Position numbers and translations under genes: made by a program | Shown here: positions 59,153 through 64,000 of the stretch, piece by piece | Layout: each line of letters starts with the position of its first letter | How positions within the stretch are numbered: position 1 is the stretch's first letter | The notes under the pieces: generated by a model | Databases searched by the model: none | What the model saw: only the letters and a program-made list of their open reading frames with translations | Told to the model about the DNA's origin: nothing | Assembly: GCF_002159495.1 (NCBI RefSeq) | Contig: NZ_NFIT01000002.1 | Coordinates: 124,001-188,000 of the forward strand | Origin: Olsenella sp. An293 | GTDB lineage: Bacteria > Actinomycetota > Coriobacteriia > Coriobacteriales > Atopobiaceae | Direction of reading: 5' to 3' | Length of the DNA stretch: 64,000 nucleotides

Positions 59153-60124
59153 ATGGCAGGTAAGCGAAGCTACTACGACGTGCTCGGCGTCAAGCGCGAC
59201 GCCTCTGACGATGAGATCAAGAAGGCGTTTCGCAAGCTCGCCGCCAAGTACCACCCCGACGCGGGCGGCGACGAGCAGAAGTTCAAGGAGGTCAGCGAGG
59301 CGTACACCACCCTCTCCGACCCGCAGAAGCGCCGCGAGTACGACCAGCTGCTGATGTTTGGCGGCATCCCGGGCGCCGACTTCGGCGGCTCGGGCGGCCG
59401 CGGACGCTACACCTACACCACCAACGTGGGCGGTGACTGGTCCGACATCTTCAACAACATGCGAGGCGGCGACGGCGGCTTCGGCGGGTTTGACTTCTCG
59501 TCGATTTTCGGCGGCGCCGCGGGGGCGCGCGCCGCGAGTAACCGGCCGACCAAGGGCAGCGACCTCACCATGTCCGTGGACGTGTCCGCCGAGGAGGCCT
59601 TCCGCGGCGCCACGCGCAAGGCCACCTATCGCGTCCCCTCGACGGGCGAGGAGCAGACCCTCACCATCAAGATCCCCGCGGGCGCGGTGGACGGCGGCAA
59701 GCTGCGCTACCGCGGCCGCGGCGAGTATGGCACCAACGGCGGCGACCGCGGCGACCTCGTGATCACCACGCACGTGGCCGAGCACCCGCTCTTCAAGCGC
59801 GACGGGGCCGACGTCCGCATGGACCTGCCCGTGAGCGTCTTCGAGGCCGCCCTCGGCGCGACGGTGGACGTGCCCACGCCCGACGGAACCGAGGTTCGCC
59901 TCAAGGTTCCCGCAGGCACGCAGGACGGCAAGACCTTCCGCTTCCGTGACCTGGGCGCCCCCAACGTCAAGCGCAAGGGCTCGCGCGGCGCGCTCTACGT
60001 AACCGTCCGCGTGAAGGTCCCCACGATGCTCACCAAGAAGGAGCGTGACGCTCTCGAGGCGCTGCGCGACGCCGACGCACGCGACTATCGCGAGGAGGTC
60101 AATCGCTATGGCACGAGGTCGTGA
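59153..60124 (+). CDS. dnaJ: DnaJ-family co-chaperone without zinc fingers
   Basis: 323-residue J protein. The J domain (about 1-70) has KYHPDAGG. A Gly/Phe-rich region (about 75-145) is followed by the C-terminal substrate domains; the CxxCxGxG zinc repeats of type I DnaJ are absent, so it is a type II (CbpA/DnaJ2-like) co-chaperone. ATG 59153; GAGGAGG is 12 nt upstream. hspR overlaps its last 17 bp. Confidence 0.93.
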   Translation: MAGKRSYYDVLGVKRDASDDEIKKAFRKLAAKYHPDAGGDEQKFKEVSEAYTTLSDPQKRREYDQLLMFGGIPGADFGGSGGRGRYTYTTNVGGDWSDIFNNMRGGDGGFGGFDFSSIFGGAAGARAASNRPTKGSDLTMSVDVSAEEAFRGATRKATYRVPSTGEEQTLTIKIPAGAVDGGKLRYRGRGEYGTNGGDRGDLVITTHVAEHPLFKRDGADVRMDLPVSVFEAALGATVDVPTPDGTEVRLKVPAGTQDGKTFRFRDLGAPNVKRKGSRGALYVTVRVKVPTMLTKKERDALEALRDADARDYREEVNRYGTRS

Positions 60125-60563
60125 CGAGGCCAGCGAGGGAACCGGGCGCGACAAGCCCCTCTACATGATTAGCGTGGCCGCCGAGCTCACCGGCATGCAC
60201 CCCCAGACCCTGCGCGTCTATGAGCAGAAGGGCCTGGTGACGCCCGGGCGCTCGCGCGGCAACACACGCCTGTACTCGCAGTCCGACATCGACCGGCTCA
60301 ACCTCATCTCAAAGCTCACCGACGAGGGCATCAACCTCGCGGGCGTGGTCCGCATCCTCGACATGCGCGAGCGCATGCTCGAGCGCGAGGACGAACTCGA
60401 AGAGCTTCGTCGCCGCGTGCGCCAGCTCGAAGACGAGGTCCACGAGTTCCGCATGCAGGAGAAGATCACGGCGCTCGCCCGCTACGACGGGCAGGGCAGC
60501 CCCGAGCAGGTCATGCGCCGCCTCCTCCTCAACGGCGCCCCAGGCGAGAAGAACGAGAAGTAG
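60108..60563 (+). CDS. hspR: Heat-shock repressor HspR
   Basis: 151-residue MerR-type repressor of the HspR family, which shuts off the dnaK operon with DnaK as co-repressor. The HTH is in [21 protein letters not shown] and [15 protein letters not shown], and a coiled coil follows (about 95-130). ATG 60108 overlaps dnaJ by 17 bp, with GAGGAGG upstream. This autoregulation is typical of actinobacteria; no CIRCE element is seen. Confidence 0.94.
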   Translation: MARGRDEASEGTGRDKPLYMISVAAELTGMHPQTLRVYEQKGLVTPGRSRGNTRLYSQSDIDRLNLISKLTDEGINLAGVVRILDMRERMLEREDELEELRRRVRQLEDEVHEFRMQEKITALARYDGQGSPEQVMRRLLLNGAPGEKNEK

Positions 60564-60663
60564 CGGCACCCCATTCGTCGAGGCGTCTTCCGCGGCGACG
60601 GCAAAACCCTTTGTGGAGACTCCGTGTGCCATTCCGTAGGATAGAGCTACGGAAGGAGGAGTC

Positions 60664-62649
60664 GTGGACGCAAAGCTCGCCAAGCTCATAGAGATTCTGC
60701 GTGACGAGGGGCAGATCAGCCCCGCCGAGCTCGCCCGACGTCTTGACGTGAGCGTGCGGACGGTCCGCACCTACGTGAGCCGTGCGAACGACCTGCTCAC
60801 GCGCGCGGACGCCCAGGGCGGGGATGGTGCGCGGCCCATGGTCGCCTCCCGCCCCAAAGGCGGCTCGTCCTCCTCCCGAGGCCGCATCGAGATGCGCAGC
60901 TCATCGGTCTATCGTCTCGAGGGCGTCGACCCCTCGCGCATCGACGAGCTGCTCGGGCGCAGCGGCTCGGAGGGCTCGCGTGCGGGGGAGGCCGTTCCCG
61001 CCACCTCGGAGCAGCGCGTCGCATACCTCATGAACGACCTGCTCTACCGCGCGGGCTGGATTACCATCGACGACCTCGCGCAGATTCTCTATGTCTCCCG
61101 CGTCACGGTGAGCGACGAGCTCAAGGAGGTCGAGCGCCGCCTCGCGCGATTCGACCTCGCCCTCGAGCGCCGCCCGCGCTACGGCATTCGCGTCACCGGG
61201 CCCGAGCTCAAGCGGCGGCTGTGCCTCGCTGCCGTCGCCGCGAGCGGGCACAGCGCGGCATCCGACGCCTCGCTCGCCTCGAGCGAGGTCGTCACCGTCA
61301 TCGACGAGTGCGTGCGCGAGGCCACGCGTCGCAACAACTTCCAGGTCAATGCCCTCGCCCATCAGAACCTAATCGTCCACATCGCCGTGGCTGTCGCACG
61401 CATCAGGGAGGGCTGCTATGTCCCCATGCCCGAGGAGCAGCTCGACAGGATTCGCTCCACGCATGAGTTCTCCGTCGCGCGCGATGTCGCGGCGCTCGTG
61501 GAGGCCCGCTTCGGCGTGGCGCTTCCCGAGGAGGAGGTCGCCTACATCGCGATCCACCTGGCCGGACGGCAGCGCCTGTACTTCTCCGCAGACGCCCCGG
61601 AGAACGACCTCGTCATTTCGGACGAGGTGTGGGACGTCGTCGCGCGCATGATCGAGCACGTGTGGACCGTCCTGCGCTTCGACTTTCGCGACGACCTCGA
61701 GCTGCGCATGAACCTCGCGCAGCACGTGACTCCGCTCGCGGTGCGCCTGCGCTTTCACATGCGCATGGACAACCCGCTGCTGTCGGACATCAAGAACCGC
61801 TACCCGCTCGCCTGGACCATGGCGGTCGAGGCGAGCGCCGTGCTCGCCGATGCCTACGACGCTCGGCTCAGCGACGAGGAGATCGGCTACGTCGCGCTGG
61901 CGTTCGAGCTTGCCCTCGAGCGCCAGAAGGGCGGCCCTTCGCGCAAGAACATCCTCATCGTCTGCGCCTCCGGCGCGGGAAGCGCGCGCCTGCTCGAGAA
62001 CCGCTATCGCAGGGAGTTCGGCGCCTACCTCGACCGCATCGAGACCTGCGACGTGGGCGGCGTCGACGCCGTCGACCTCACGGACATCGACTACGTCTTC
62101 ACCACGGTGCCCCTGGCGCACCCGCTCCCCGTTCCCGTCCGCGAGGTCGGCTTCTTCCTAGACGAGGGAGACCTCCATCTCGTGCGCGAGGCGCTCGAGG
62201 TGAGCCCCCGCCCGCAGGGCGTCGAGTCCTACTTCGACGAGCGCCTGTTCTTCTCGCATCTTGCTGCGAGGGACAAGAAGGAGGCGATCGAGCGCCTCTG
62301 CGCCCTCGTCGCCGAGCGCCGCGAGGTTCCGGAGGGCTTTGCGAGGCTCGTCTGGGAGCGCGAGAACGCGGCCCCCACAGCCTTTGGCAACAACGTGAGC
62401 ATGCCCCATCCCGCGAGGCCGTGCACGCCCGACACGTTCGTCGCCGCGGCAATCCTCGACAGGCCCGTCCTCTGGGCACCCGAGGTCTGGGTGCAGGCGA
62501 TCTTTCTCGTGAGTATCTCGACAAGCGCCGAGAAGAACCTCCAGGGGTTCTACGACAGGATTTCACGCCTCCTTCTGAGTAAAGAGGACATTCAGACGCT
62601 GATCAGCCAGCGGGACTTCACCACCCTGCTGGAGCTAGTGAACCGGTGA
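60664..62649 (+). CDS. PTS-linked BglG/MtlR-type transcriptional activator
   Basis: 661-residue multi-domain regulator. It has an N-terminal HTH (about 1-45, DEGQISPAELARRLDVS), a second HTH region (about 130-160), two PRDs (about 190-290 and 305-410) with conserved His in VNALAHQNLIVHIAVA and YIAIHLAGRQ, an EIIB-like domain (ILIVCASGAGSARLLENRY) and an EIIA-like domain with phospho-His in NNVSMPHPARP. PTS phosphorylation of these His sets activity. GTG 60664 with GGAGGAG upstream; TAGGAT near 60640 is a -10 candidate. It probably activates the following PTS genes. Confidence 0.92.
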   Translation: MDAKLAKLIEILRDEGQISPAELARRLDVSVRTVRTYVSRANDLLTRADAQGGDGARPMVASRPKGGSSSSRGRIEMRSSSVYRLEGVDPSRIDELLGRSGSEGSRAGEAVPATSEQRVAYLMNDLLYRAGWITIDDLAQILYVSRVTVSDELKEVERRLARFDLALERRPRYGIRVTGPELKRRLCLAAVAASGHSAASDASLASSEVVTVIDECVREATRRNNFQVNALAHQNLIVHIAVAVARIREGCYVPMPEEQLDRIRSTHEFSVARDVAALVEARFGVALPEEEVAYIAIHLAGRQRLYFSADAPENDLVISDEVWDVVARMIEHVWTVLRFDFRDDLELRMNLAQHVTPLAVRLRFHMRMDNPLLSDIKNRYPLAWTMAVEASAVLADAYDARLSDEEIGYVALAFELALERQKGGPSRKNILIVCASGAGSARLLENRYRREFGAYLDRIETCDVGGVDAVDLTDIDYVFTTVPLAHPLPVPVREVGFFLDEGDLHLVREALEVSPRPQGVESYFDERLFFSHLAARDKKEAIERLCALVAERREVPEGFARLVWERENAAPTAFGNNVSMPHPARPCTPDTFVAAAILDRPVLWAPEVWVQAIFLVSISTSAEKNLQGFYDRISRLLLSKEDIQTLISQRDFTTLLELVNR

Positions 62650-62680
62650 ACACGCACGCATCATGACGAAAGGAGGAACG

Positions 62681-63010
62681 ATGGACGAGAGCAAGTACGA
62701 GAACGCCATGCAGATCATCCTGCACGCGGGTAACGCCAAGTCTGCCGCGCTCATGGCGGTTGACGATGCGGCCGAGGGAGACTTCGGTGCGGCGAGGGAG
62801 CATCTCGCGGAGGCTCAGAGAGAGATGCACGAGGCGCATGACACCCAGCTCTCCCTCATCCAAGGGGAGGCCAACGGCGAGGGCGTCGAGGTGAACATCA
62901 TCCTCGTGCACGCTCAGGACCACCTGAGCATGGCGATTACGGCAAGCGACGTGGCCGAGCGCATGGTCGAGATGTACGAGCGCATGGCCCGAATCGAGTC
63001 GGGAAAGTAA
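62681..63010 (+). CDS. celC: PTS lactose/cellobiose-type EIIA
   Basis: 109-residue helical EIIA of the Lac family. The likely phospho-His is His77 in ILVHAQDHLSMAI (His81 nearby), and the family segments AGNAKSAALMA and AREHL are present. It takes phosphate from HPr and passes it to EIIB. ATG 62681 with AAAGGAGG upstream. First structural gene of the PTS operon. Confidence 0.92.
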   Translation: MDESKYENAMQIILHAGNAKSAALMAVDDAAEGDFGAAREHLAEAQREMHEAHDTQLSLIQGEANGEGVEVNIILVHAQDHLSMAITASDVAERMVEMYERMARIESGK

Positions 63011-63068
63011 CGGGACCGACCAGAGTGGAGCATCGGGGTCGATCCCGAGCAGAAAGAGGAGCTGAGCT

Positions 63069-63377
63069 ATGAACATCATGCTGGCATGCGCCGCAGGAAT
63101 GTCGACGTCCCTGGTGGTAAGCAAGATGCGTGAGGCCGCCGAGAGCCAGGGCAAGGACTACAAGATCTGGGCAGTCGAGCAGGGGCAGGTGGAGTCGGAG
63201 CTCGGCAACTTCGACGTCCTGCTCCTGGGGCCCCAGATTCGCCACATGGAGCGCAGGCTTGCCAAGGTGGTCGGGGACGCTGCCCCGGTCGCCGTCATCA
63301 ACCCGATGGCCTATGGTCGCTGCGACGGAGCCGCCGTGCTCAAGCAGGCCGAGGAGCTCGTGGCTGCCGGCAGGTAG
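63069..63377 (+). CDS. celA: PTS lactose/cellobiose-type EIIB
   Basis: 102-residue EIIB of the cellobiose type with phospho-Cys7 in MLACAAGMSTSLVV and the later GPQIRHM. It relays phosphate from EIIA to the sugar bound by EIIC. ATG 63069 has GAGGAG upstream. 58 bp after EIIA and 82 bp before EIIC. Confidence 0.92.
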   Translation: MNIMLACAAGMSTSLVVSKMREAAESQGKDYKIWAVEQGQVESELGNFDVLLLGPQIRHMERRLAKVVGDAAPVAVINPMAYGRCDGAAVLKQAEELVAAGR

Positions 63378-63459
63378 CGCCTGACGGAGCCCGACGCTCC
63401 GGGCACACATCAAGACAACCCATCGTACGTCCATGACGCTCTGAAAGGAGTGATACCCC

Positions 63460-64000
63460 ATGCTTGACAAGTTTACGGACCTCATGGAGCGCATCCTGAC
63501 TCCCGTTGCTGACTTCATGAACGGGAACAAGTACGTGGTGGCAATTCAGAAGGCGTTTACTACCTACACCCCCATCGTCATCACCGGCTCGTTTGCGTTC
63601 ATGCTGAACCTCATGCTCTGCTCCACCTCGAGCGGGCTCGCCCAGTTCGCGGGATTCGAGTGGCTTGCGAACTACGCCAACATCTTCAGCACGGTCAATT
63701 ACGCCTGCATCTCCTGCATGGCCCTCTGGATCGCATTCCTTGTCGCCTACTCCATTGGCGAGCAGGATGGGCAGAAGCCGCTCATCTGCGGTCTCATCTC
63801 GGTGGTCTGCTTCATCACCGTGCTCGACCCCGAGAACATCGCCGGCAGCCTCGATGCCTCCGCCCTCTTCCTGGCATTTTTCGTGGGCATCGGGTCGATG
63901 GCGATCTTCAACGGCCTCATGCGCTTCGAGCGCATCAAGATTAAGCTGCCCGAGTCCGTTCCCGAGATGATTGCCAACAGCTTCAACGCGCTCATCCCAG
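63460..64000 (+). CDS. celB: PTS lactose/cellobiose-type EIIC, N-terminal part
   Basis: First 180 residues of the membrane permease EIIC; the frame is open to the window end. It has an amphipathic start (MLDKFTDLMERILTPVADFM) and then hydrophobic helices with FTTYTPIVITGSFAF, ISCMALWIAFLVAYSIG and FLAFFVGIGSMAIFNGL. Aryl/beta-glucosides such as cellobiose or N,N'-diacetylchitobiose are the expected substrates for this family. ATG 63460 with AAAGGAG upstream. Confidence 0.9.
   Translation, partial: MLDKFTDLMERILTPVADFMNGNKYVVAIQKAFTTYTPIVITGSFAFMLNLMLCSTSSGLAQFAGFEWLANYANIFSTVNYACISCMALWIAFLVAYSIGEQDGQKPLICGLISVVCFITVLDPENIAGSLDASALFLAFFVGIGSMAIFNGLMRFERIKIKLPESVPEMIANSFNALIP

Overview
The window is high-GC DNA with almost no A/T-ending codons. 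It fits an anaerobic, low-oxygen-type actinobacterium of the Coriobacteriia, most likely near Olsenella/Atopobium (inference). Supporting traits are an actinobacterial FHA/PP2C/PASTA-kinase/RodA/PbpA cluster, a dnaK-grpE-dnaJ-hspR operon, a MurT/GatD enzyme, pyruvate:ferredoxin oxidoreductase, many GTG starts and a lactose/cellobiose-type PTS. No rRNA, CRISPR array, prophage or transposase gene was seen.

Layout. 1-6140: end of purB, a TSCPD protein, a Tat lipoprotein, a two-component pair, purC and a small membrane protein, then tRNA-Arg(CCT). 6526-16153 (minus strand): a six-gene envelope-signalling operon, kinase - fhaA - fhaB - PP2C phosphatase - RodA/PbpA fusion - PASTA kinase. 16255-22388: tRNA-Leu, a 62-aa membrane protein divergent from serS, an orphan gene behind two LexA-type boxes, a GntR regulator divergent from deoC-manA-reductase, and tRNA-Arg(ACG) and tRNA-Ser(GCT). 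22437-32479: gluQ, a DUF4143 ATPase, a GNAT acetyltransferase, purH, a short class IV aminotransferase-like protein, a C39-like lipoprotein and nifJ. 32744-43428: a MurT-GatD fusion divergent from queT - glycosyltransferase - LytS/LytT, then a phosphoesterase, PAP2 phosphatase, trxA, a hypothetical gene and pgi. 43615-51183: metA, then an accessory-looking module (HTH protein, Ser/Thr kinase with ectodomain, membrane protein, two DUF6591-like lipoproteins, SPFH/SHOCT protein, PH-like/zinc-ribbon protein). 51284-56065: a NADH-oxidase/rhodanese/sulfite-reductase fusion divergent from a NifX-like protein and a CbiK-like chelatase, then a phosphoesterase. 56225-64000: the dnaK operon and a PTS regulator followed by EIIA, EIIB and a truncated EIIC.

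The main observations are as follows. (1) Three promoters of the 44.6-51.2 kb module share a palindrome, consensus CAGYTG-N-CARCTGAGG, so the HTH, kinase and surface-protein genes look like one regulon. (2) Three enzymes are natural fusions of usually separate partners: RodA-PbpA, MurT-GatD, and a NADH-driven sulfite-reductase-like protein. (3) A 117-aa orphan lies behind two adjacent GAAC-N4-GTTC boxes. (4) Intergenic DNA is rich in long-arm inverted repeats and in short REP-like palindromes, many with a GACWGTC core. (5) The heptamer CGAGAAG/CTTCTCG is strongly enriched in intergenic DNA and in unusual codon contexts.
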